Assembly (NCBI RefSeq): GCF_010500955.1
Contig: NZ_QVMJ01000010.1
Span: 25,783-89,782, forward strand
DNA length: 64,000 nt
Origin: Bacteroides sp. 519
Lineage (GTDB): Bacteria; Bacteroidota; Bacteroidia; Bacteroidales; Bacteroidaceae
Reading direction: 5' to 3'
A program made the translations under genes and the position numbers. The notes beneath the pieces are model-generated. The model saw only the letters and a list, made by a program, of their open reading frames with translations, had not been told where the DNA came from and searched no databases. Below, piece by piece: positions 48,081-57,700 of the stretch (positions are counted from its first letter, which is position 1; each line of letters opens with the position of its first letter).

Positions 48081-48153
48081 AGCGAAAGACGGGATTCGAA
48101 CCCGCGACCCTAACCTTGGCAAGGTTATGCTCTACCAACTGAGCTACTTTCGC
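48081..48153 (-). tRNA. tRNA-Gly (GCC), copy 2
   Basis: Identical in sequence to copy 1 (73 nt). Part of a duplicated tRNA-Gly/tRNA-Leu pair. Confidence 0.95.
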
Positions 48154-48162
48154 AAATACAAA

Positions 48163-48246
48163 TGAAGGAAATGAGACTCGAACTCACACGACCGACCGGT
48201 CACTACCCCCTCAAAGTAGCGCGTCTACCAATTCCGCCATTCCTCG
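48163..48246 (-). tRNA. tRNA-Leu (GAG), copy 2, mismatched first base pair
   Basis: 84 nt. Anticodon loop TTGAGGG with the usual G37. The acceptor reads CGAGGAA against TTCCTTC, so position 1 is C opposite C72 where copy 1 has a G-C pair. The sequence before it (promoter region) differs from copy 1, so the duplication junction falls at this base. Confidence 0.88.
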
Positions 48247-48258
48247 CGTTTGCGGTTG

Positions 48259-48289
48259 CAAAGGTAAATAATTTCTGCAAACCTACAAA
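48259..48289 (-). promoter_or_regulatory. Promoter of the tRNA operon
   Basis: -7 TACCTTTG at 48266-48259 and -33 TTTG at 48289-48286, 19 nt apart. Transcription would begin about 6 nt before the first tRNA, giving one transcript Leu-Gly-Leu-Leu-Gly. Confidence 0.8.
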
Positions 48290-48322
48290 TAATCCATCTA
48301 ATTTTTCTTGCAAAATATCATA

Positions 48323-49465
48323 TTAGCTCATTCTGTCTCTGTAATCTTCATATATAAAGTGCTTATAAACGATAGGCTTTCCTTCTTTGGTCCACAAGCC
48401 TATTGCCGGATGCTGAATACCATTAAACATATTGGTTTTCACCATAGTATAATGAATCATATCTTCAAAAACAACCCATTCGCCCGGTTTTAATTCATGG
48501 TCAAAGTTCCAATATCCCATATAATCACCACTAAGGCAAGAATTGCCTCCTAATCTATATATATATGGTCCTTCCTCACTTATCCGGGCACCACGAACTT
48601 CCGGTTGATACGGCATTTCCAAACAATCGGGCATGTGGCATGTAAAGCTAACATTTAAAATAGCAGTTTTAATTCCACGACTCTCTACAATATCCACAAC
48701 TTGTGAGGTTAGAACACCTGTTTGCCATGTAAAAGCAGACCCAGGTTCAAGAATAATATCCAAATGAGGATAACGTTGTTTTAAACCTTTTAATAGATCA
48801 ATAAGGTGTTCCACATCGTAATCTTTCCGGGTCATTAAATGGCCACCACCCAGATTGAGCCATTTCAACCGCCCAAACCATTTACTGAACTTATTTTCTA
48901 TATGGTATAAAGTACGTTCCAACTCGTAAGAAGATGATTCACAATGGCAGTGGCAATGAAATCCTTCGATTCCATCCGGCAATTCATCTGGTAGCAAATC
49001 GGCTGTTAGCCCGAAACGGGTTCCTGGCGCACAAGGATTATACAATTCGGTAGCTACTTCCGAAAATTCCGGATTTATCCGCACTCCGCAAGAGATACCC
49101 TTTCCATCGGCTTTAACAAATGGATAAAAACGGTTAAACTGAGAAAGTGAATTGAAGGTAATATGACTACTACACTTCATTATTTCAGGAAACTCCTCCT
49201 CGGTATAAGCTGGTGAGTAGGTATGTGCTTTACTTCCAAATTCTTCTAAAGCTAAACGTGCTTCATACAAAGAACTGGCTGTTGAATGATCAATATATTC
49301 ACGAAAAATCGGGAATGAACGCCACATGGCAAACGATTTAAATGCAAGAATGATCTCCACTCCTGCCCTTTTGCGAACGCTATTTATTAATTCCAGATTT
49401 TTTCGCAATAATGCTTCATCCATGATATAGCAAGGAGAAGGAAATTGGGTAAAGTCCATAATCAT
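48323..49465 (-). CDS. nspC: Carboxynorspermidine/carboxyspermidine decarboxylase
   Basis: PLP enzyme that forms spermidine or norspermidine in the alternative polyamine route used by Bacteroidales. 380 aa. The PLP lysine is in ILAFKSFAMW near residue 43; FHCHCHCES and NLGGGHLMTR near 170-215 form the barrel phosphate site; the C-terminal specificity region includes SFTCHMPDCLEMPY with the active-site Cys. Its carboxyspermidine dehydrogenase partner is not in this window. A start at the third codon (49459, MDFTQFPSP) is equally possible. It follows the helicase gene by 38 nt. Confidence 0.94.
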   Translation of the reverse strand: MIMDFTQFPSPCYIMDEALLRKNLELINSVRKRAGVEIILAFKSFAMWRSFPIFREYIDHSTASSLYEARLALEEFGSKAHTYSPAYTEEEFPEIMKCSSHITFNSLSQFNRFYPFVKADGKGISCGVRINPEFSEVATELYNPCAPGTRFGLTADLLPDELPDGIEGFHCHCHCESSSYELERTLYHIENKFSKWFGRLKWLNLGGGHLMTRKDYDVEHLIDLLKGLKQRYPHLDIILEPGSAFTWQTGVLTSQVVDIVESRGIKTAILNVSFTCHMPDCLEMPYQPEVRGARISEEGPYIYRLGGNSCLSGDYMGYWNFDHELKPGEWVVFEDMIHYTMVKTNMFNGIQHPAIGLWTKEGKPIVYKHFIYEDYRDRMS

Positions 49466-49503
49466 TTACGATTTACTATTTTATAATTTATGATTTACTT
49501 TGT

Positions 49504-51789
49504 TCAGTCATTCAAAACCTTAAAACGGGCGAAACGTAGCAGCAGTTGTTTGTTTCCTGCATTTTTAAAGTGAATGGTTGCTTTCATATTATCACCATCA
49601 CCTTCTATTTTTAAAACTTCGCCTATACCAAAACGTTCGTGTTCAATGTTTTGGCCTACTTGTATATTGGTATTCGATGCTGTGCCCGATGATCCGGCAG
49701 ATAATAAAGAAGGGGTTACCCTTTTCATCGTACCAGTAGTATTGGGTAAGTTCCTGTTTATCGGTGATCTTGGTGTTGTGCCGGAACGGAATACCGGTTG
49801 TTCTCTTCTTACTTCTCTCATTTCATCGGGAAGTTCCAGATAACAGGTGTCAATATCTCGCAGAAACCGGCTGGGGCTTGCAAACTCACTCTTTCCATAG
49901 CGCATACGATTACGGGCAAACGACAGGAAACAGTTCTTCTCTGCACGGGTAATGGCTACATAAAACAGTCGACGCTCTTCTTCAAGAGCAGATGGCACAT
50001 AGGTAACATTGTTTCCAGGAAACAAATTTTCTTCCATTCCAACCACAAATACATTCGGAAACTCCAACCCCTTGGCAGCATGAATGGTCATTAAAGTAAC
50101 CTTTTCATCTTCTCCTTTATCCGAATCCTGATCGGTTAGTAAAGCCACTTCCGATAAAAAGTCTATCAATAAAACATGTGGATCTCCTTCTTCTAATCTT
50201 TGTGAACAGAAATCCTGTACACCATTCATCAGTTCTTCAATATTCTCTTGACGACTAAGGTTTTCAGGAGTATTATCCTGGCGAATATCATTCATAATCC
50301 CCGATTTATAAATAATATCTCTTCCCAGATCATAAGCGTTCTTTACTGGTAAATCAACCATAAAGCCGGTAATAAGATTACGAAATGCTTCAATCTTATT
50401 CTGCGTAGCTTTGGATATATTGATTTCGTATGCCAGAGGGTCAGACATGGCAGTCCATAAACTTACTCCATGATTAACAGCACCATCAATAATTTTACCC
50501 ACAGTAGTATCACCTATTCCGCGAGCCGGATAGTTAATTATACGTTTAAATGCCTCTTCATCGTTAGCATTCACAACCAAACGAAAATAGGCAATTGCAT
50601 CTTTTATCTCCTTTCGTTGATAGAAAGAAAGACCGCCATATATTTTATAAGGTATAGACCGTCGTCGTAATGCTTCTTCAAAAATACGACTTTGGGCATT
50701 GGTACGGTACAAGATTGCAAAATCGGAATAGCTATCTTCTCGCCGGCGGTGTATTTCGGAAATTTTATTAACCACAATTTCACCCTCTTCCATATCCGAA
50801 TATGCTTGAAAAACCCCAATCGGTTCTCCACGTTCTTTTTCGGAAAAAACTTCTTTTGGAATCTGCCGTTGGTTCTTTTCAATCAAACTATTGGCAGCGC
50901 TTACTATTGTTTGCGTTGAACGATAGTTCTGTTCCAGTTTAAAAATCCGGGCAGTAGGATATATCTTAGTAAAGTTCAATATGTTATCAATATTGGCTCC
51001 TCTGAAAGAGTAAATGCTCTGCGCATCATCGCCCACCACACAAACTTTCTGGTTTTCTTTAGTTAACTGATACACAATAGAGTGTTGAGCATAATTGGTA
51101 TCCTGATACTCATCAACCAATACATACCTGAACTGAGCACTATATTTTTGCAATACATCCGGAAAATCACGGAATAGAATAAATGTATAAAACAACAAGT
51201 CATCAAAATCCATTGCACCGGCATTTTTGCATCGTTCCCAATATTTGCTATAGATATCACGAATTGCCGGCATTCTCAAATCCATATCGTGTTGAATCAG
51301 TTCGCGGTTCACTGCATAAGCAGCTGGCGATATTAATAGGTTTTTTGCATTAGATATTCTGGTTTGTACTACACCAGGTTTATACATTTTTTCATCCAGC
51401 TTCATTTCTTTCATTATAGAACGAAGCAAACTTTTTGTATCTGCCGTATCGTAAATGGTAAATTGAGATGTGAATCCCAATAAAGAAGCCTCGACCCTTA
51501 ATATCCGGGAGAAAATAGAATGAAAAGTGCCCATCCATAAATATTTAGCTCGGTTTCCACCTACATTTTTAGCAATACGCTCTTTCATTTCGCGTGCTGC
51601 CTTGTTAGTAAATGTCAATGCTAAAATATTCCACGGATTATATCCGTTATCAAGCAAATAAGCTATTTTGTATGTTAAAACCCGTGTTTTACCAGAACCT
51701 GCACCAGCTATCACAAGAGACGGCCCTTCGTTATACATTACCGCCGCCTGTTGGCTTTCGTTCAATTCTTCCAGGTAATTTATTGACAT
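49504..51789 (-). CDS. UvrD/PcrA-type superfamily 1 DNA helicase
   Basis: 761 residues. A 3'-5' helicase of DNA repair and replication restart. Q motif LNESQQAAV near residue 9, Walker A AGAGSGKTRVLTYK near 29, motif II VDEYQDTNYAQH near 222, motif III VGDDAQSIYSFRGA, motif IV LEQNYRS and motif VI VAITRAEK near 620. The C-terminal 80 residues (GQNIEHERFGIGEVLKIEGDGDNMKATIHF) are the PcrA/UvrD tudor-like tail that binds RNA polymerase. nspC follows on the same strand. Confidence 0.95.
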   Translation of the reverse strand: MSINYLEELNESQQAAVMYNEGPSLVIAGAGSGKTRVLTYKIAYLLDNGYNPWNILALTFTNKAAREMKERIAKNVGGNRAKYLWMGTFHSIFSRILRVEASLLGFTSQFTIYDTADTKSLLRSIMKEMKLDEKMYKPGVVQTRISNAKNLLISPAAYAVNRELIQHDMDLRMPAIRDIYSKYWERCKNAGAMDFDDLLFYTFILFRDFPDVLQKYSAQFRYVLVDEYQDTNYAQHSIVYQLTKENQKVCVVGDDAQSIYSFRGANIDNILNFTKIYPTARIFKLEQNYRSTQTIVSAANSLIEKNQRQIPKEVFSEKERGEPIGVFQAYSDMEEGEIVVNKISEIHRRREDSYSDFAILYRTNAQSRIFEEALRRRSIPYKIYGGLSFYQRKEIKDAIAYFRLVVNANDEEAFKRIINYPARGIGDTTVGKIIDGAVNHGVSLWTAMSDPLAYEINISKATQNKIEAFRNLITGFMVDLPVKNAYDLGRDIIYKSGIMNDIRQDNTPENLSRQENIEELMNGVQDFCSQRLEEGDPHVLLIDFLSEVALLTDQDSDKGEDEKVTLMTIHAAKGLEFPNVFVVGMEENLFPGNNVTYVPSALEEERRLFYVAITRAEKNCFLSFARNRMRYGKSEFASPSRFLRDIDTCYLELPDEMREVRREQPVFRSGTTPRSPINRNLPNTTGTMKRVTPSLLSAGSSGTASNTNIQVGQNIEHERFGIGEVLKIEGDGDNMKATIHFKNAGNKQLLLRFARFKVLND

Positions 51790-51820
51790 ATTTATAATTT
51801 GAAAGTTGAGAATAGAAGTG

Positions 51821-51852
51821 CAAACTTAGAGTAAAATCCTGAGATATTCAAA
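51821..51852 (-). promoter_or_regulatory. Promoter of the helicase-nspC unit
   Basis: -7 TAAGTTTG at 51828-51821 and -33 TTTG at 51852-51849, 20 nt apart. Confidence 0.7.
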
Positions 51853-52012
51853 TGGGTATTACAAAATATAGTGTCCACCCTGTCCACCCATAAAGTCTTT
51901 TGGTTCAGCTTAGGGCTGATTTGAAACAAAACTCCTCTACACAGGAGTTTAAAAATGCAAAAACATTCAACACATCAACACAGAAGGACTTATTCGCTTG
52001 ATTAACAATACA

Positions 52013-52067
52013 TTAAATGCGTGTTGAATGCCGTGTTAAATGCGTGTTGACAATTCTTTCAACACGC
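52013..52067. repeat. 23-bp repeat pair with hairpin
   Basis: TTAAATGCGTGTTGA occurs at 52013-52027 and 52036-52050, exactly 23 bp apart. GCGTGTTGA (52042-52050) pairs with TCAACACGC (52059-52067). Confidence 0.75.
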
Positions 52068-52121
52068 TTATTTTGAGCTTCGACCTCTAATTATAGTAGG
52101 GACTTTCTGCTGGAAAACCCC

Positions 52122-52165
52122 GGACTATTCCGCGTAATAGTCCATAGTTTTCCATGAAATAGTCC
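52122..52165. repeat. AATAGTCC direct and inverted repeats
   Basis: GGACTATT (52122-52129) pairs with AATAGTCC (52136-52143); AATAGTCC recurs at 52158-52165, 22 bp on. Confidence 0.7.
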
Positions 52166-52180
52166 ATACTTCTACGCAAG

Positions 52181-52280
52181 CTATATAGCAGAGTGGTCTC
52201 GGTCTATATAGCTGAGTGCCTTCGTGCTATATAGCTTCGACCCTTCATGCTATATAGCTTCAATCCTTTGCTCTATATAG
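52181..52280. repeat. Five CTATATAG palindromes at exact 23-bp spacing
   Basis: CTATATAG starts at 52181, 52204, 52227, 52250 and 52273. The 15-nt spacers differ but share positions (two contain TTCGTG or TTCATG; two start CTTC). The box is its own reverse complement and often extends to GCTATATAGC. Confidence 0.9.
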
Positions 52281-52423
52281 AAAGATATTTTATTTATTGT
52301 TGATTCCGGTAGGAGAAAGGCTTTGTCCTATTACAATGCTTGTTACACTCGCATTTTTGTAACTGCCTTATTTTGAACGATTAAGAAAAAACAATTGGTG
52401 CTACCAGTGGTAGATATGTTTTA

Positions 52424-52497
52424 CTATCACTGCATCTATCACTAACTTAATTGTTTGATTATCAAAAAATTAATCAAGCTAGTGATAGCAGTGATAG
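52424..52497. repeat. Inverted pair of GTGATAG words
   Basis: CTATCACTGCATCTATCACTA (52424-52444) faces TAGTGATAGCAGTGATAG (52480-52497); both halves repeat their word internally at a 10-13 bp step. Confidence 0.65.
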
Positions 52498-52615
52498 CAA
52501 AATCACGAAAAAACATTTTCTGTAGCAACGCTGATTTGCTTAAAGTGCTTAAGGGCAGGGCGTACGCATTGAAGATGTTTAAAAACCATTTTACGCCAAT
52601 CTGTCATAAAAGTAT

Positions 52616-52623
52616 TATCTTTG
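52616..52623 (+). promoter_or_regulatory. -7 box of grpE-dnaJ
   Basis: TATCTTTG, about 90 nt before the grpE start. No clear -33 and no CIRCE element seen. Confidence 0.6.
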
Positions 52624-52713
52624 CATTCCGTTTCCTATAAAAAACTTAATTGGCAAAGTTTTTGTTAGAGAAGAAGATAGTTTGTATTGAATTATAAAAA
52701 ACAAAAAAGAAAT

Positions 52714-53289
52714 ATGGACCCAAAAGAAAAAGAAACACTCCATGAGGAGGATGTAACGAAAGAATTTTCGGAAGATATCACTGATGAGAATCCAGAAGAT
52801 GAACATGATGAAGTACTGGATGAAGAAGAAACATTAGCAAAAACAATTGATAATCTGACCGAAGAACTGGAGAGTCAAAAAGACAAATACCTTCGCCTGT
52901 CTGCCGAGTTCGACAATTATCGCAAACGTACCATGAAAGAAAAAGCAGAACTGATTCTCAATGGTAGCGAAAAAAGTATTGTCAGCTTCCTTCCTATAAT
53001 AGATGATTTAGAACGCGCCATTAAAACTTCAGCTACTACAGATGATGCAACTGCCATAAGAGAAGGCATTGAATTGATTTACAATAAATTTATTTCTATC
53101 CTGGCACAACATGGTGTGAAAATCATTGAAACAAAAGACCAACCACTTGATACTGACTATCACGAAGCAATAGCAGTAATCCCTGCTCCGGCCGAAGAGT
53201 TGAAAGGTAAAATCCTTGATACAGTACAAACCGGATACACTATGAACGATAAAGTTATTCGACACGCCAAAGTGGTGGTTGGCGAATAA
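52714..53289 (+). CDS. grpE: Nucleotide exchange factor GrpE
   Basis: Releases ADP from DnaK in the Hsp70 cycle. 191 aa: an acidic N-terminus, a long coiled coil (about 45-95, ending in KYLRLSAEFDNYRKRTMKEK) and the C-terminal beta-wing with VGEIVDPxxHEA-type sequence (GVKIIETKDQPLDTDYHEA, then GYTMNDKVIRHAKVVV). The start is the ATG at 52714; a TTG nine codons earlier opens the frame. dnaJ follows after 35 nt. Confidence 0.95.
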   Translation: MDPKEKETLHEEDVTKEFSEDITDENPEDEHDEVLDEEETLAKTIDNLTEELESQKDKYLRLSAEFDNYRKRTMKEKAELILNGSEKSIVSFLPIIDDLERAIKTSATTDDATAIREGIELIYNKFISILAQHGVKIIETKDQPLDTDYHEAIAVIPAPAEELKGKILDTVQTGYTMNDKVIRHAKVVVGE

Positions 53290-53324
53290 AACATTTCTGA
53301 TTTTTGAGAAACGAACATAAAAAT

Positions 53325-54497
53325 ATGGCAAAAAGAGACTATTACGAAGTATTGGAGGTAACAAAAGAATGTACTTCTGAAGAAATTAAGAAGGCATATC
53401 GAAAAAAAGCAATCCAATACCATCCGGACAAGAACCCTGGTGACAAAGAAGCTGAGGAAAAATTTAAAGAAGCTGCCGAAGCTTATGATGTATTAAGTAA
53501 TCCGGATAAACGTTCTCGCTACGATCAGTTTGGACATGCCGGAATGAGTGGTGCAGCCGGAAATGGCGGTCCGTTTGGCGGATTTGGTGGTGGCGGTATG
53601 TCTATGGATGATATCTTCTCCATGTTTGGTGATATTTTCGGTGGACATAGTGGATTTGGTGGTTTCAGCGGATTTGGAGGCGGTGGTGGCAGTAGCCAGC
53701 AAAGACGTTTCCGCGGTTCGGACCTGCGTGTAAAGGTTAAACTGGACCTCAAAGAAATCTCAACTGGTGTTGAAAAGAAATTCAAGTTAAAGAAATATAT
53801 TCAGTGTGATCACTGTCATGGAAGTGGTGCCGAAGGAAATAGCGGAGTTGAAACTTGTTCAACCTGTAAGGGTAGCGGATCGGTAATCCGTAACCAGCAA
53901 ACCATATTAGGTACCATGCAAACGCGGTCTGCCTGTCCTACCTGTGGCGGAGAAGGAACCATCATTAAAGAAAAGTGTAAAGTTTGTGGTGGCGATGGAA
54001 TTGTTCATGGCGAAGAAGTTGTAAGCGTTAGAATACCTGCTGGTGTTGCCGAAGGTATGCAACTATCTATGGGTGGAAAAGGAAATGCGGGTAAACATAA
54101 TGGTGTGCCTGGCGATTTATTGATTCAGGTACAAGAGGAAGCACATCCCGATCTTATCCGCGATGATAACGATTTAGTTTACAACCTCTTATTAAGCTTC
54201 CCGATTGCAGCTCTTGGTGGTGCTGTCGAAATCCCAACAATAGACAGTAAAGTAAAAGTTAAGATTGATCCGGGAACACAACCAGGTAAAGTGTTAAGAC
54301 TCCGTGGTAAAGGTCTTCCAAGTGTGAATGGATACGGAACCGGTGACTTACTGGTTAATGTTAGCATATATGTGCCGGAAGTATTAAATAAGGAAGAAAA
54401 AAGCGCACTGGAAAAGCTTGATGAATCGGATAACTTTAAACCAAGCAGTACTGTTAAGGAAAAAATATTCCGCAAGTTCAAAAGCTTATTCGATTAA
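53325..54497 (+). CDS. dnaJ: Chaperone DnaJ
   Basis: Type I Hsp40 of 390 aa. J domain (1-70) with HPD in [11 protein letters not shown], a Gly/Phe-rich linker (about 75-125), the zinc-finger region with four CxxCxGxG repeats ([32 protein letters not shown]) and the C-terminal substrate domains. It starts at 53325 ([10 protein letters not shown]). Its TAA stop merges into the 8-bp array that follows. Confidence 0.97.
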   Translation: MAKRDYYEVLEVTKECTSEEIKKAYRKKAIQYHPDKNPGDKEAEEKFKEAAEAYDVLSNPDKRSRYDQFGHAGMSGAAGNGGPFGGFGGGGMSMDDIFSMFGDIFGGHSGFGGFSGFGGGGGSSQQRRFRGSDLRVKVKLDLKEISTGVEKKFKLKKYIQCDHCHGSGAEGNSGVETCSTCKGSGSVIRNQQTILGTMQTRSACPTCGGEGTIIKEKCKVCGGDGIVHGEEVVSVRIPAGVAEGMQLSMGGKGNAGKHNGVPGDLLIQVQEEAHPDLIRDDNDLVYNLLLSFPIAALGGAVEIPTIDSKVKVKIDPGTQPGKVLRLRGKGLPSVNGYGTGDLLVNVSIYVPEVLNKEEKSALEKLDESDNFKPSSTVKEKIFRKFKSLFD

Positions 54498-54640
54498 AGC
54501 GCGAAGGTGTAAAAGCGCGAAGGCGCGAAAGGATGAAGGCGCGAAAGCATAAAGGTATACTTTGCTTTCGCGCCTTTACGATTTCGTGCTTTCGCGCCTT
54601 TGCACCTTCGCGCTTTTGCGCCTTTGCTTTCATCCTTTTG
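54496..54640. repeat. 8-bp phased palindromic array abutting the dnaJ stop codon
   Basis: From 54496, eight 8-mers run AAAGCGCG, AAGGTGTA, AAAGCGCG, AAGGCGCG, AAAGGATG, AAGGCGCG, AAAGCATA, AAGGTATA. After a short turn the complementary words follow in the same 8-bp step (CTTTCGCG, CCTTTACG, ATTTCGTG, CTTTCGCG, CCTTTGCA, CCTTCGCG, CTTTTGCG, CCTTTGCT; 54565-54628). The first unit uses the AA of the TAA stop. Confidence 0.9.
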
Positions 54641-54709
54641 ACAAAAAACAAACGTATTTTGATGATTTTTCAACCCTAATGCATATCTTTATATCTAATA
54701 TTGCATGAT

Positions 54710-57700
54710 ATGACAAAACATACATTAATTACGCTTGTTTTTACTTTACTATGCATTAACACATTTGCCGGATCATTCAAGCAATTAGGTGTAAAAGATG
54801 GGTTAAGTAGTCGGCAGGTATTCCGAATCAATAAAGATTCCAATGGATTTATATGGTTTTTCACATCTTCGGGAGTAGACCGGTATGATGGAAATGAAAT
54901 CAGACATTACCAACTCGATGAAGAATCTGATAGCCAAAATCATATTCTCTCATCAACCATTATGACATGTGATAAATCCGGCAATATCTGGATATCACTA
55001 AAAAACGGAAAGATATACGCATACAATAAATCGAAAGACAGATTTGTGCTGAAAGCGGATTTAGCCAACACCTCCCATCCCTCTCCTGTTATTCTCAATG
55101 ATATACTTTTCGATTCTAATAACCAGCTTCTGGTATGCACATATACAGGTATTCACTCACTGGATATTGAAACAAACACACTCTTACCAGTTGCTCTGCA
55201 TTACGAATATGTAAACCGTGTTATTCAGGCAGACGAAAATACGTTCTATGCCGGTACAAATACACATGTTTACCAATTAACCAAACAAGATGCCGGCAAT
55301 ACATACACAGCCAAGCAACTTAACCTGCCAATGGAGGTGCGTGCAGAATCTCTTTACATATCCGGCAACAAACTATATGTTGGTAGTTTTTCGAATGGAG
55401 TTTTTGTAGTTGAGTTATCAACTGGAAAAACAACTTCATTGCATCAATACATTCCCAGTGTACCAATTCGTGCATTTGCAGAGAATAACGGTGCAATTCT
55501 GGTGGCAACCGATGGTTCGGGAGTATACAAAATAGATAAAGTAACCAATCAACTGATTGATCATTACATAGCTGATGAAGACGACGACAGAAGTTTGAGT
55601 GGAAACACAGCATCGGATATTTATGTAGATGAACGAAATGGGATATGGGTTAGCACATATACACATGGAGTCAGCTATCTGGCACCCGAAAACCCGGATA
55701 TTGAATGGGTAAGACATGGACACAACAATCAGAACTCTCTTATCTCAAGTCATATCAATACTGCTATACAAGATTCTGAAGGAGATTACTGGTACGGAAC
55801 CAACAACGGCATTAGTTTATACCAACCGAAAAGCAAAAAATGGACACATTTCCTCAACGATAAAAGTAACGATATCAATTACTCATCCGTAGTACTGGCT
55901 CTTTGTGAAGATAAGAACGGTAATGTTTGGACAGGTGGATATGGCATAGGTGTATACTGCATCAATAAAAAGAAACATAGTGTACAAAAGATAAAAAGCC
56001 AGAACAACAACGAAGGAATTGCCTCGGATTATATTTATACAATTTATTCCGAAGGAGATAATATCTGGTTTGGGGGCATTGAGGGCGAACTTACCTGTTA
56101 CAATACTTCAACAGGCAAATACACATATTACCCGATTGATTGTTTAGGCGATATAAAATCCGGTACAAATAACAACCTACTGATTGCAGGCTGCGGAGGT
56201 TTGGGCATATTTAATAAATCAACAGGAAATACCGCATGGCATAATACATTCAATAATACAACTCTACGATATCCCATACGCTGTCTTATCCTAGCATCCT
56301 CAGGCGATATATGGCTTGCTACAAATGGAGAAGGTCTTATTCAGTTTAACCCTACCACAAATAAATCGCGGATATATACCATAAATGATGGATTCAACTC
56401 GAATGCCATAAATAGTCTTATTGAAGACAATGCCGGACGTATATGGTTCACTACCGAAAGAGAACTTTATTGTCTTGACTTAAAGAAAGACAAGGTAATG
56501 AGTATGAATGAATTTCTCGATATTCACTGGGGATATTATAATCCTAACGCTGCAATGAAATTACAAAATGGTAATCTGGCATTTGGCACAGCAGAAGGCT
56601 TACTTGCTTTCTATCCCCATTTTGATTTTGAGAAAGAAGAATCTGCCGATCTGATATTTACCGACTTCAAACTGTTGTACCAATCGGTTAAAGCCGGTAT
56701 TGAAGGTTCTTTATTGCAACAAGCTATCAATGAAACATCGGCAGTTAAGTTGAAATATGCGCAAAACTCATTCTCAATATCATTCTCTGCCATAAACTTT
56801 GTACATCCGCATAAAGTGAGATATGAGTATAAACTGGAAAATTTTAACGATGAATGGGAACACTCTAATAATACGGAAAGTGTTAACTATATGAATCTCT
56901 CACCCGGCAAATATATTTTTAAGTTGAAAGCCATTGATAAATACACCCATCACGAAATAGGAGAACGAAGCCTTGAAATTGTTATTGGGCGTCCATTCTG
57001 GGGTTCATGGTGGGCAATACTTATCTATTTAATTGTCATTTCAGCACTTATATTCCTTATTATACAATTTGCACGAAATAAGATTAATGAATACAATACA
57101 CAAGAAAAAATACGTTCATTTATTAACATTGCTCACGACATACGTACTCCGATAACCTTAATTAAAGCTCCTTTAAGCGAATTAGAATCGCAACCGGAAC
57201 TACCAGAAAAGAGTAGAAAAGATATTGCTGTAGCATCCAGAAACGCAGAAAGGCTCTTTACCATGGTTACGCAACTACTCGATTTACAGAAAACAGAGAT
57301 GCACCCTGAAAAGCTATCTGTAGCAGAACAGGATATTAATCTTTATATGGAAGAAAAGATTTCCGACTTCCGGCTTGCAGCCATACAAAAAGGATTGGAT
57401 TTGTATCTGGATATTGCACCCAATTTTCCCAAAGTATGGTTTGATAGGAATAAGATGAATAATATCATGGACAATCTGCTATCAAATGCTTTAAAGTATA
57501 CCGAAGAGGGTTCCATTACAATTATTGTAAACTACTCACGTTATAAATGGGGTATCGAAGTTAAAGATACAGGCATTGGTATTCCGCAGAAGGAACAAAG
57601 CAACCTGTTTCATCAGTTCTACAGGGCCGGAAATGCTATAAATTCAGACGAGAGCGGCTCGGGTATCGGATTGGTTATTACCCGTAGAATGATTAGACAA

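Larger units (their letters stand above)
51790..52713. other. 0.9-kb divergent intergenic region filled with phased repeats
   Basis: No gene is credible here. From left: the helicase promoter (51821-51852), an 8-bp hairpin AAACTCCT/AGGAGTTT (51929-51950), a 23-bp repeat pair (52013-52050), inverted and direct AATAGTCC words (52122-52165), the five-copy CTATATAG array (52181-52280), a complementary TATCACTA/TAGTGATA pair (52424-52497) and the grpE -7 box. Confidence 0.7.

Noticed and set aside
52181..52280. CRISPR-like repeat-spacer pattern
   Set aside because: The repeated box is only 8 bp, the spacers are 15 nt and partly similar to each other, and no cas gene is present.
52013..52497. Replication origin or plasmid iterons
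   Set aside because: No dnaA, rep or parAB gene nearby and no clear DnaA-box cluster; surrounding genes are chromosomal housekeeping genes.
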